From contig NZ_CP113910.1 in NCBI RefSeq assembly GCF_024701375.2, positions 1-64,000 of the forward strand: a stretch of DNA of 64,000 bases. The letters run 5' to 3'. This stretch comes from Streptomyces sp. KMM 9044 (GTDB lineage: Bacteria > Actinomycetota > Actinomycetes > Streptomycetales > Streptomycetaceae). The translations under genes and the position numbers were made by a program. Positions 53,926-61,769 of this stretch are shown here, one piece after another. The notes beneath the pieces are model-generated. The model saw nothing but the letters and a program-made list of their open reading frames with translations, was not told where the DNA came from and made no database searches. The first letter of the stretch is position 1; each line of letters begins with the position of its first letter.

Positions 53926-55198
53926 CGAGCATCTCCAATCGCCGCCGTACGACGTCGTGATGGATGAGGAAGCGCTCGGGACGCAGTTCCTCGCGCAGTT
54001 CGACGCCTTCCTCGGCCAGGGTGTCCACGAACGGTGTGCCGGTGGCCACCGTCCGGTTCGCGGCGGCCTGTGCCGAGCGGTACGCCCGCTCCCGCTCCGC
54101 GCCGTCGCCGAGCAACTCCACCAGAACGGCCGAACTGTAGACGAGACCATGGGTCCGGTCGAGAGCGGCCCGCATCCGGTCCGGGTGGACACGGAGGCAG
54201 GACACCAGTTCCTCGGCCGTCGTGGCCTGGAAGTGGCCGACGGCCAGGCTGTCGGGCAGGATGACCCGCTCGACAGCCTGGTGGGCCAGGTCCCGTTCGT
54301 GCCACAGGGCGACGTTCTCGAGCGCGGTCGTGGCGTAGCCGCGCAGCAGGCGCGCCAGGCCGCACAGCCGCTCGCTGGTGGTCGGGTTGCGCTTGTGCGG
54401 CATGGCGCTCGAGCCCTGGTAGGCCGGGGCCCGCCGCTCCTCGACCTCGGCCACCTCGGTTCGCTGCAGCAGCCGCAGCTCCAGGGCGACCTGCTCGACG
54501 CAGGCCCCCATGGCGGCGACGGCCTGAACCAGTTGGGCGTGCCGGTCACGGGCGACGACCTGGCTGGGCGCCGGTTCGATGCCCAGGCCCAGCGACTCGC
54601 ACACGTACCTCTCCACGAACGGGTCGATGAGCGCGTACGTGCCGACCGAACCGGAGATCGTGCCGACCGCGACGGCGTCGCGCGCCGCCGCCAGCCGCCG
54701 CAGCGAGCGGTCGACGGCGAAGGCGTAGCCGGCGAGTTTATGCCCGAAGGTGGTGGGCTCCGCGTGCACGCCGTGCGTGCGCCCGACCATCAGCGTGTCC
54801 CAGTGCTCCAGCGCCTTGGCCACCAGTGTGCGGCGCAGCCGCCGCCCCGCCGCCATCAGGAGGTCGGTGGCCCGGGCCAGGGTGTGACCGAGGGCGGTGT
54901 CCACCAGGTCGTAGCTGGTCATGCCCAGGTGCACCCAGCGGGCCGAGGACTCGGGGATGTCCTCGCAGTACGCGGCGAGGAAGGAGAGCACCTCGTGGTC
55001 GCGTTCCTTCTCGATCTCCGCGACCCGGTCCGCGAGCGGCACCCGGGCCCGGCGCATGTCCCGGACCGCGTCCTCGGGTACGCGTCCCAGCCGTACCTGC
55101 GCCTCCGTCGCGAGGATCTCCACGCGGACCCAGGTGGCGTAGCGCGACTGGTCGGAGAAGAGATCCGCCATCTCGGGCAAGGTGTATCGGGGAATCAT
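53909..55198 (-). CDS. Adenylosuccinate-lyase-like enzyme (KinM/FzmR-like)
   Basis: The product is 429 aa from ATG 55198 with AGAGGT upstream. Superfamily motifs are present: [40 protein letters not shown] with the general-acid His, and the signature loop [20 protein letters not shown] with its catalytic Ser. A housekeeping purB would not sit between a ligase and an acetyltransferase, so this is more likely a pathway lyase that releases fumarate from a succinyl-N intermediate. The order and neighbours match kinM and fzmR. Confidence 0.88.
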   Translation of the reverse strand: MIPRYTLPEMADLFSDQSRYATWVRVEILATEAQVRLGRVPEDAVRDMRRARVPLADRVAEIEKERDHEVLSFLAAYCEDIPESSARWVHLGMTSYDLVDTALGHTLARATDLLMAAGRRLRRTLVAKALEHWDTLMVGRTHGVHAEPTTFGHKLAGYAFAVDRSLRRLAAARDAVAVGTISGSVGTYALIDPFVERYVCESLGLGIEPAPSQVVARDRHAQLVQAVAAMGACVEQVALELRLLQRTEVAEVEERRAPAYQGSSAMPHKRNPTTSERLCGLARLLRGYATTALENVALWHERDLAHQAVERVILPDSLAVGHFQATTAEELVSCLRVHPDRMRAALDRTHGLVYSSAVLVELLGDGAERERAYRSAQAAANRTVATGTPFVDTLAEEGVELREELRPERFLIHHDVVRRRLEMLDELED

Positions 55199-55222
55199 GC
55201 AACGACCTCTGTTCTCCGGTTG

Positions 55223-56731
55223 TCAGTACGCCTCGAAGTACTCTCGCTGCTCCCACTCCGTGACCTGGCCGTCGCCGGACCCGGTCGTGGTGCACCACGT
55301 CTCGTAACGCCGCAGCTCGCTCTCCTTGAGTTTGACCAGGCAGGCTGTGAGCGGCCTGCCGAGCAGTTGCTCGGCGCGTCCGGCCCGGAACGCGGCGAGC
55401 GACTCGCCCAGGGACTGCGGCACGAACTCCGCCGCCACCCCGCCGGACCGTCCGCCGGTTTCCGGCCCGGCTGCGCCGCCGAGGCCGTCCAGGCCCGCGA
55501 ACAGCTGGGCGGCGATGGTGAGATAGGGGTTGGCGCACGGTTCTCCGCTGCGGTTCTCGATGTGCGCGCCGGTGCCGCCACCGACCATGCGGAGCATGAC
55601 GCTGCGGTCCTCCACGCTCCAGTCGATCCGGGTGGGGGCCAGGGCGTGCCGGGAGTCCAGCCGCCGGTAGCCGTTGACTGTGGGCACCGACAGCAGGAAC
55701 AGCTCCCGGCTCCAGGCCAGCAGCCCGTCGGCGTAGGCCTTGGCCTCCGGTGACAGGCCGCCGGACGGCCCTTCGGCGGAGAAGAGGTTGCGTCCCGTCG
55801 CGTTCTCCCGCACGGACTGGTGCAGGTGCCAGCCGCTGGGGTCGAAGGCGTCCAGACGCGGCTGCGACATGAAGGAGGCGTGGTAGCCGCGCTGTGCGCA
55901 CCACCGTTTGGCGGTGGTGCGGAACAGCAGCATCGCGTCGGCGGTGTCGAGCGCGGACATGGGGCTGAACGTGGACTCGACCTGGCCGGGGCCCGACTCG
56001 TGTTCCATCGAGCGCAGCGGCAGGCCGAGCGCGGTCAGGTGCAGGGCGAGCGGGTCGGTGACGTGGGCCACGGAGTCATAGCGTGCGTCCAGGTTGAACT
56101 GGTAGCCCGCGTTCAGGGGAGCCACCCGCGGGGCCCTGCCCTGCAGGCCGAAGCCGTTGCCCTCGTTGCCCGGCTCGTCGTCGAGCAGCCGCGTGAGGTA
56201 CCACTCGACTTCGAGGCCCACCACCGGAGAGTAACCGCGTTCGGCGTAGGCGGCGTCGAGCCGCCGCAGCACGGCCCGCGACGACAGCGGGTGCGGGGTG
56301 CCGTCGCGCAGGTACTCGTCGCCGACGACCCAGGCGGTGCGCGGCTCGGTACCGGGCAGGACCTGGAACGTCAACGGGTCGGGGACCAGGATGAAGTTCC
56401 CCGCGCCCACGATCTCCTCCACTCCGAGACCGGGCTCGCCGAGGAAGTCGACCGCGATGGCGTGTCCGGTGTCGAAGAGGAAGGGTCCCGGGCTGAAGTT
56501 CATGCCGTTGCGCAGGACCGAGCGGAACGCGTCCGCGGTCAACGTCTTGGAGCGGGCGAGGCCGTGCGGGTCCGGGAAGACCAGGCGCACGAAGTCGATC
56601 TGCCCGAGGTCGGCCTCGATCTGCTCGGCGACGGCGAACTGCTCCTCGCTCCACAGCCCGTGGTCGGAGACGAACGAGGGACTGCCGACGGCGTCCTCGG
56701 CGGAGACGGAGCGCCATGACCGGGTGTACAT
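55223..56731 (-). CDS. Glutamine-synthetase-like ligase (KinL/FzmN-like)
   Basis: ATG 56731 starts 3 bp after the amidase stop and gives 502 aa. GS features are VRLVFPDPHGLARSKTLTAD, PVVGLEVEWYLTRLLDDEPG with the metal Glu pair, SMEHESGPGQVESTFSPMSA, GYHASFMSQPRLDAFDPSGW, HLHQSV and GTGAHIENRSGEPCANPYLT. It is longer than GlnII and shorter than eukaryotic-like fusions, in the range of pathway GS homologues. In the hydrazine pathway such an enzyme joins the acetylhydrazine unit to glutamate, as I recall. It is tightly coupled to the amidase gene. Confidence 0.88.
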   Translation of the reverse strand: MYTRSWRSVSAEDAVGSPSFVSDHGLWSEEQFAVAEQIEADLGQIDFVRLVFPDPHGLARSKTLTADAFRSVLRNGMNFSPGPFLFDTGHAIAVDFLGEPGLGVEEIVGAGNFILVPDPLTFQVLPGTEPRTAWVVGDEYLRDGTPHPLSSRAVLRRLDAAYAERGYSPVVGLEVEWYLTRLLDDEPGNEGNGFGLQGRAPRVAPLNAGYQFNLDARYDSVAHVTDPLALHLTALGLPLRSMEHESGPGQVESTFSPMSALDTADAMLLFRTTAKRWCAQRGYHASFMSQPRLDAFDPSGWHLHQSVRENATGRNLFSAEGPSGGLSPEAKAYADGLLAWSRELFLLSVPTVNGYRRLDSRHALAPTRIDWSVEDRSVMLRMVGGGTGAHIENRSGEPCANPYLTIAAQLFAGLDGLGGAAGPETGGRSGGVAAEFVPQSLGESLAAFRAGRAEQLLGRPLTACLVKLKESELRRYETWCTTTGSGDGQVTEWEQREYFEAY

Positions 56732-56734
56732 GGT

Positions 56735-58132
56735 TCAGAGGGTCCTTTCGGTGGCGGGGACAAGCTCGTGCTGCGCGTGGGGCGGGGGCAGCGGTCCCAG
56801 CTCCGTCTCCAGCCGGTGAGCCACCGTCAGGACCACCTCGTCGGCCCCGACGGGCCCGACGAGCTGCACCCCGGCAGGCAGCCCGGAGCCGGTCAGGCCG
56901 GCCGGGAGCGTCACCGCGGGCTGACCGGTCATGTTGAAGGGGTACGAAGCGGGCGACCACGCCAGCCAGAGCAGATCACGCGGGTCGGCCGCCCACTGCG
57001 GCCCGATGGCCCGCACGTCGAACGGCTCAATGGGGACGGTGGCCATGGCCAGCAGGCCGTACCGGCGCATCACGGAGCGCAGCCTCGTGCGCAGCCCCTG
57101 GCGGACCTCCTCGGCCCGCATCAAAGCGGTGCCGCTGAGGGTACGTCCGTAGCGGACGATCTCCAGCCTGCCCGGGTCGCACCACTCCTCGTCCTCCGGC
57201 GGCGCCCCCGCCGCCTCGGCCGCGGCCAGGATGTCGACGAGGGCCGGGTAGAGGTCGTCGCAGCGTACCTCCACCCGCTCGACCCGGTGACCCTGGCCGG
57301 CCAGGGCGGCCATCGCCTGCTCCGTCACCTTGCGGATCTCGTCCGTGGTGCCCTCGTACTCGATCCATCCGATGTGCTGGGAGCGGCTGTCGGAAGGCAG
57401 GTCGATCGAGCCGAGCCCCGAGTCGGGGTCGGCCGGGTGCGGTCCGGCGACGACGGCGGCGAGCGCGGCCGCGTCGGCGACGCTGCGTGCCAGCGTGCCC
57501 TGGTGGGCCAGCCGGTCGACGCCGTTGGGAACGTACGGGACCCGCCCGTACGACGGTTTGTACCCGGCCACTCCGCAGAACGCCGCGGGGATCCGGATGG
57601 AGCCGGCCCCGTCGGTGCCCAGGGCGCCCTCGCCGAGCCCGGTCGCCACGGCGGCGGCGGCACCGCCGCTGGAGCCGCCCGCGGTGAGGCCGGGCGCGTA
57701 GGGGTTGCCGGTGGGCGGTGCGACGCGGCCGAGGGTGGAGGCGCTCCAGCCGTACTCGGAGGTCGTCGTCTTGCCGATGACGACGGCGCCGGCCGCCCGC
57801 AGCCGGGCGACGGCCGGGGCGTCCTCGCGGGTCCGCCGGTTCTCCAGCAGCGAACCCCGGGTGGTCGGCAGGTCGCGGGTCTGCAGCAGGTCCTTCACCG
57901 AGACCGTGACGCCCAGCAGCGGAGCTCCGCGCCAGGCGTCGGGGCCGCGCTCGCGGATGCGCCGGTCGGCCTGCTCGGCCGTCTGGAGGGCCTCGTCGCC
58001 CGCGGCGGTGACGAACGCGCCCAGTGTGTCCCGCTCGCGGACGGCGGTCAGCACGGACTGGACGTGCTCGACGACGGTGGCCTCCCCCCGGCGGAAGCGT
58101 TCCGTGAGCTCGCCGATACCCGGGGCCGTCAT
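56735..58132 (-). CDS. Amidase, AS family (KinK/FzmO-like)
   Basis: ATG 58132 overlaps the upstream stop in ATGA form, and 465 aa result. The amidase signature triad is visible: Lys in LLGVTVSVKDLLQTRDLPTT, and the two Ser residues in APGLTAGGSSGGAAAAVATG and ALGTDGAGSIRIPAAFCGVA. In the hydrazine cassette the equivalent enzyme removes the acetyl group from the glutamyl-hydrazide, as I recall. It lies between the KinJ-like and GS-like genes, as in the known clusters. Confidence 0.9.
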   Translation of the reverse strand: MTAPGIGELTERFRRGEATVVEHVQSVLTAVRERDTLGAFVTAAGDEALQTAEQADRRIRERGPDAWRGAPLLGVTVSVKDLLQTRDLPTTRGSLLENRRTREDAPAVARLRAAGAVVIGKTTTSEYGWSASTLGRVAPPTGNPYAPGLTAGGSSGGAAAAVATGLGEGALGTDGAGSIRIPAAFCGVAGYKPSYGRVPYVPNGVDRLAHQGTLARSVADAAALAAVVAGPHPADPDSGLGSIDLPSDSRSQHIGWIEYEGTTDEIRKVTEQAMAALAGQGHRVERVEVRCDDLYPALVDILAAAEAAGAPPEDEEWCDPGRLEIVRYGRTLSGTALMRAEEVRQGLRTRLRSVMRRYGLLAMATVPIEPFDVRAIGPQWAADPRDLLWLAWSPASYPFNMTGQPAVTLPAGLTGSGLPAGVQLVGPVGADEVVLTVAHRLETELGPLPPPHAQHELVPATERTL

Positions 58133-60069
58133 CGGGTGGCGCCCAGGGGGTCGGGGCGGGCCGCGTCTACGCCGACGATCGTGCGCCGGTGCCACCCGGC
58201 ATCGAACGCGGTGACCTGCACCGGAACCCCGTCGGCGGCCAGTTCGGCAGCCAGGCCGGTGGCGCGGGCGACGAAACGGGACGCCCGGTGGGCGGCGAGC
58301 AGGTCCTGCTCCTCAAAGGGGGTGTCCGCGCAGCGCAGCAGGCGCAGGTCGACGAAGCCGTTGAACGTGCGCCCGGCCACCTCGACGGACTGCGGGGAAC
58401 GGACGGAGAACCGCACCTTGTTGGTGACGTGCCCGTGGTGGTGCTGGTCGGAGAAGAACGCGACGTCCGGGATGGTAGGCGGCACGAAGTGGTCCCGGGC
58501 CACCACGGCGGGGTGCCGGGGCAGGTTGCCGGGGACGAAGTGCCAGGAGTTGTACTGCATCCGGGAGGACATCGCCCACGCCGCGTCCGCCACCGCCTCC
58601 GCCGAGCCGCCGAAGTGGGCGTGCGCCTCGGGCCGGGGCACCACGCAGCAGAAGTAGTGGGTGATGTCCCAGTCGCAGATCTCGGCCCAGCTCTCCGACC
58701 GCAGCCCACTGATCAGGGCGGGCAGCGAGCGCATCCCGCGGCTCATGGCGAAGTCGGCGCGGAAGACCTCGGCGGCGGCTGCCACGGTCTCGTGCACCAG
58801 CGCTTCGAGACCGGTACCGAACTCCCCGTGCGGCTGGGCAAGCCATTGCGGGGACGCGGCGGCGCTCCGGCCGAGCTCGTCGAGGGTGACGCCGGTCAGC
58901 GGGAGGCGCTCGGTCAGCCACGCGCTGATCTCCTCGTCGCGCCTCCGCGTCCTCTCGTCGTCCGTGGCGATGCGCTCCACCTTGTGCATCAGCGCGCCGT
59001 GGATCTCGCGGTAGAGCGGAGCCTGCTTGATCACCTGGCGCCGACGGACGCCCAGCGCCTCGGCGAGGGCCTTGAGGTCCTCCACGCCGTGCGACGCGGC
59101 GGGGCCGACCGGTTCGCCGGGGACGCTGTTGTAGGACCGGCGCACCCGCTCCAGCATGGCCGCGACGTGGTCCACGCTCAGCTGCGTGCCGTTGGCCTCC
59201 TCAACCCGGCCGAAGCCGGCCGAACGGATGAGCAGGGTGAGGCCGACCACCAGTTGGACGTCGTTGTCCGACCACAGCTCGAGCGGCAGTTGCTGCAGGC
59301 TGCTGAGGGCGCAGTCCGGGTGTCCCGGCCACAGGGTCTTGCCAGTGATGTTGTTCTGGTCACGGAAGTTGGTGTACTGCCGGTGTTCCTGGTACAGCAC
59401 GAACGGGGCGGTGCGCAGGGCCGCTTCCTTCGCCCGCTCCAGGAGTTCGTCGCGGCCCTTCTCACCCTGCCTGTCCAGCCACGCACGGCAGTCGGCGACC
59501 GAACGGGCGGTCCGCGCGGCCGCGCGGCTCATCTCGGCGTGGTAGGCGCGGGCGGCCTGCAGCGACCACGGCACGCGCAGCACCCCGCCGACCAGTTCCC
59601 GCCGGGCCAGGGGATTTTGTGCGGGGCCGCGCATGACGATCCGGCCGCTGGTGGCCAGCGCCAGTTCGCCGACGAACACGGGCTCCTCGTCGGCCGCCTC
59701 GATGAGGTCGGCGGCTGCCGCGGTGCCGGGGTCCTCCGCGCTGTCGCCGGGGCCGTCCTTTCGCCAGGTCAGTCCCCACAACGCCCTGAACGCCGCCTCG
59801 TCGGAGGTGCTCAACGCCCGCAGTTGCACCCCTTCGGGCATGTGCCCGTCGAGGCTGAGCAGGACCTCCACGGACGCGCGCAGGTCTCCGGCGGCCCGGG
59901 CCCGTTCCCAGACCCGGCCGAGGAGCCCGGGGAACCCGGCGCCGGGCTCGCGTGCGCGATCCGGTCCTGCTGCGGTGCCCGCGAACGTGCCCAGCCTGCT
60001 GGGGCGGCGGCTGATCCGCTTCCTGGCATTGGCTGCGCGGCGGCTCTCGCGCTCCGCGGACCCGCTCAT
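58129..60069 (-). CDS. KinJ/FzmP-like protein of hydrazine cassettes
   Basis: ATG 60069 overlaps the ferredoxin stop (ATGA) and gives 646 aa. The N-terminal 40 residues are strongly basic (SRRAANARKRISRRPSRLG). The rest shows no textbook domain I can name. It has conserved-looking His/Cys patches: CDWDITHYFCCVVPRPEAHA, HAHFGGSAEAVADAAWAMSS, and SDQHHHGHVTNKVRF near residue 555, which could bind metal. Position between the ferredoxin and amidase genes equals that of kinJ/fzmP. With the ferredoxin as electron donor it is a candidate redox or N-N bond-forming component; this is inference. Confidence 0.7.
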   Translation of the reverse strand: MSGSAERESRRAANARKRISRRPSRLGTFAGTAAGPDRAREPGAGFPGLLGRVWERARAAGDLRASVEVLLSLDGHMPEGVQLRALSTSDEAAFRALWGLTWRKDGPGDSAEDPGTAAAADLIEAADEEPVFVGELALATSGRIVMRGPAQNPLARRELVGGVLRVPWSLQAARAYHAEMSRAAARTARSVADCRAWLDRQGEKGRDELLERAKEAALRTAPFVLYQEHRQYTNFRDQNNITGKTLWPGHPDCALSSLQQLPLELWSDNDVQLVVGLTLLIRSAGFGRVEEANGTQLSVDHVAAMLERVRRSYNSVPGEPVGPAASHGVEDLKALAEALGVRRRQVIKQAPLYREIHGALMHKVERIATDDERTRRRDEEISAWLTERLPLTGVTLDELGRSAAASPQWLAQPHGEFGTGLEALVHETVAAAAEVFRADFAMSRGMRSLPALISGLRSESWAEICDWDITHYFCCVVPRPEAHAHFGGSAEAVADAAWAMSSRMQYNSWHFVPGNLPRHPAVVARDHFVPPTIPDVAFFSDQHHHGHVTNKVRFSVRSPQSVEVAGRTFNGFVDLRLLRCADTPFEEQDLLAAHRASRFVARATGLAAELAADGVPVQVTAFDAGWHRRTIVGVDAARPDPLGATR

Positions 60070-60398
60070 GAGGTGCCTGCGGACAGGTCGATGTGGCTCC
60101 ACAGACTCTCGTCGGTCGGGGTCCAGTCCTCGTCGACGTAGATGCAGTCGACGGGGCACTCGAGCACGCAGGCGGGGCAGCCCGAGCACAGTTCGGGAAT
60201 GATGACGACGTCCAGACCACGGTCGAATATGGCACCGAACTCCTCGGGACAACTGCGCAGGCAACTGTCGCAGGTGATGCACTCCGAGGTTTCTATGCGG
60301 CGCGGTGGTTTCTTCCAGTTCTCGCCGCGAGTCCGCGCGGCGATCCGCTCGGAACGGGCGGATTTCGCCGCCGAAAATGCGTTCTCGCTCACGGACAC
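60066..60398 (-). CDS. Two-cluster 4Fe-4S ferredoxin (KinI-like)
   Basis: GTG 60398 after GAAGGG gives 110 aa starting MSVSENAFSAAKSARSERIA. Two cluster motifs are clear: CITCDSCLRSCP (residues about 40-51) and CSGCPACVLECPVDCIYVDE (residues about 71-90), each C-x2-C-x2-C-x3-CP. It should pass electrons to the next gene product, with which it is translationally coupled. It is the first gene of the cassette; the 204-bp gap to the divergent VOC gene must hold both promoters. Confidence 0.9.
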   Translation of the reverse strand: MSVSENAFSAAKSARSERIAARTRGENWKKPPRRIETSECITCDSCLRSCPEEFGAIFDRGLDVVIIPELCSGCPACVLECPVDCIYVDEDWTPTDESLWSHIDLSAGTS

Positions 60399-60602
60399 TC
60401 ACCCTTCGGGTCGGTTCGAAACGACCATCACTGCCGTCCATATCGTTACGGCGTCGTCTCGACCAATCCATGAGCTTCGGTGGTGGCGTACTCGACCGCT
60501 TCGTTCAACCGGAGAAATGCCCAGTTGAACAGCGGTGACCGGCGGATAACGTCGTCACGGGAAAACAGCCCGGGCAACCGAACACGAACAGGAGCAGCCA
60601 CG

Positions 60603-61067
60603 ATGCCTGCAACGCCGGCGCCGAAAATCATGACGTTCCTGACTTTCAGGAGGGATGCCGAGGAGGCACTGCAGTTCTACACCTCGATCTTCGACAACTC
60701 CGAGGTGCACCGGATGATCCGGGCACGCGCCGGAGAGCCGGGGTGGGAGGAAGGAACGCTGCAGCACGCCCTCTTCACTCTCGACGGGCAGATGTTCATG
60801 TGCACGAACATGCCTCCGCCCGGGGCCGTCGGATACGATCTGGCCCCGTGGGACTCGTACGGTTTCTCCCCGGCGACCGCGATATACGTGCAGTGCGAAT
60901 CGGAGAGCGAATTCGACCGGTTCTACACGGCCCTCTCCGAGAAGGGTGAGGTCATCATGCCGGCAGGCGCGTACGAGTTCAGTGCCCGGTTCGCATGGTT
61001 GACCGACCGGTTCGGGGTCTCGTGGCGCATCAACCTCGTGCCGTCCAGGGGCGCCCGCGGGCGGTGA
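60603..61067 (+). CDS. VOC-family (PhnB-like) protein
   Basis: ATG 60603 with AGGAGC gives 154 aa. It reads KIMTFLTFRRDAEEALQFYT, TLQHALFTLDGQMFMCTNMP and ARFAWLTDRFGVSWRINLVP, the PhnB/3-demethylubiquinone-methyltransferase-like subgroup of the glyoxalase/bleomycin-resistance fold. The role is unknown; it may be resistance or tailoring, or simply a neighbouring chromosomal gene. Confidence 0.88.
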   Translation: MPATPAPKIMTFLTFRRDAEEALQFYTSIFDNSEVHRMIRARAGEPGWEEGTLQHALFTLDGQMFMCTNMPPPGAVGYDLAPWDSYGFSPATAIYVQCESESEFDRFYTALSEKGEVIMPAGAYEFSARFAWLTDRFGVSWRINLVPSRGARGR

Positions 61068-61081
61068 TTCACCGGACACGG

Positions 61082-61119
61082 CTGAGGCCCGGCCCACCAC
61101 GTGGTGGGCCGGGCCTCAG
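61082..61119. terminator. Perfect 38-bp palindrome between convergent genes
   Basis: An exact dyad centred at 61100/61101 lies 14 bp after the VOC stop and 15 bp beyond the stop of the convergent AhpD-like gene. It can serve both as terminator. Confidence 0.75.
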
Positions 61120-61134
61120 TCGTGTCCGCGCCTG

Positions 61135-61587
61135 TCAGCCCCAGGCGCCGGCCACCTGCTTGGTGGTCACGTTCAGACGGTTGAAGAAGTTGGTCAGTCC
61201 GACCATCAGGATCAGCGCCGCCAGGCCCTTCTCGTCGTAGTGGGCGGCGGCCCGCTCCCAGACCTCGTCCGGCACGGGGTCGGTGCGGTCGGACAGCCGG
61301 GTGGAAGCCTCGGCCAACTCCAGCGCGGCCCGCTCGGCGTCGGTGAAGTAGGACGTCTCGCGCCAGGCGGCGACGGCGGACAGACGCTCCTCGGTCTCGC
61401 CGGCCTTGCGGGCACCGCGGGCACCGGAGTCCACACAGGGGCTGCAGCCGTTGATCTGGCTCGCGCGCAGGTGGACCAGGTCGAGGGTCGCCTTCGGGAC
61501 ACCGCCGGAGTAGATCGCCTTGTACATCTCCTGAATGGGCTGCGTGGCGTCAAGGATCATCGCCGGGTTCTGCAGGCGCGCTTCCAT
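61135..61587 (-). CDS. Carboxymuconolactone decarboxylase/AhpD-like protein
   Basis: ATG 61587 has AGAGAGGA at good spacing (ATG 61593 has none). The 150-aa product has the CMD core LDLVHLRASQINGCSPCVDS, with the redox CxxC pair, then GARKAGETEERLSAVAAWRE and LILMVGLTNFFNRLNVTTKQ. The His that usually follows the CxxC (CVDMH) is replaced here by Gly (CVDSG), so peroxidase-type activity may be altered. Confidence 0.88.
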   Translation of the reverse strand: MEARLQNPAMILDATQPIQEMYKAIYSGGVPKATLDLVHLRASQINGCSPCVDSGARGARKAGETEERLSAVAAWRETSYFTDAERAALELAEASTRLSDRTDPVPDEVWERAAAHYDEKGLAALILMVGLTNFFNRLNVTTKQVAGAWG

Positions 61588-61769
61588 GGTCATTCCTCTC
61601 TTCGATCAACATCCGACGCCGCTGGCCGACGGCGTCACTTCTATGACGAACGGGGGTGGGCAAGTGTGACAGAGGCAGGTCACCGGGTCTGTGGAGACCT
61701 GCCGGCCCGCCCGTGCGGGCGCCGCGCCGCGGGGGATTCGGCGCGGCGCCCTTCCGTCCGGCGCGTCGG

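Noticed and set aside
53909..55198. Housekeeping purB
   Set aside because: Its place inside a coupled operon with GS-like, amidase and GNAT genes, and no purine genes nearby, favours a pathway lyase.
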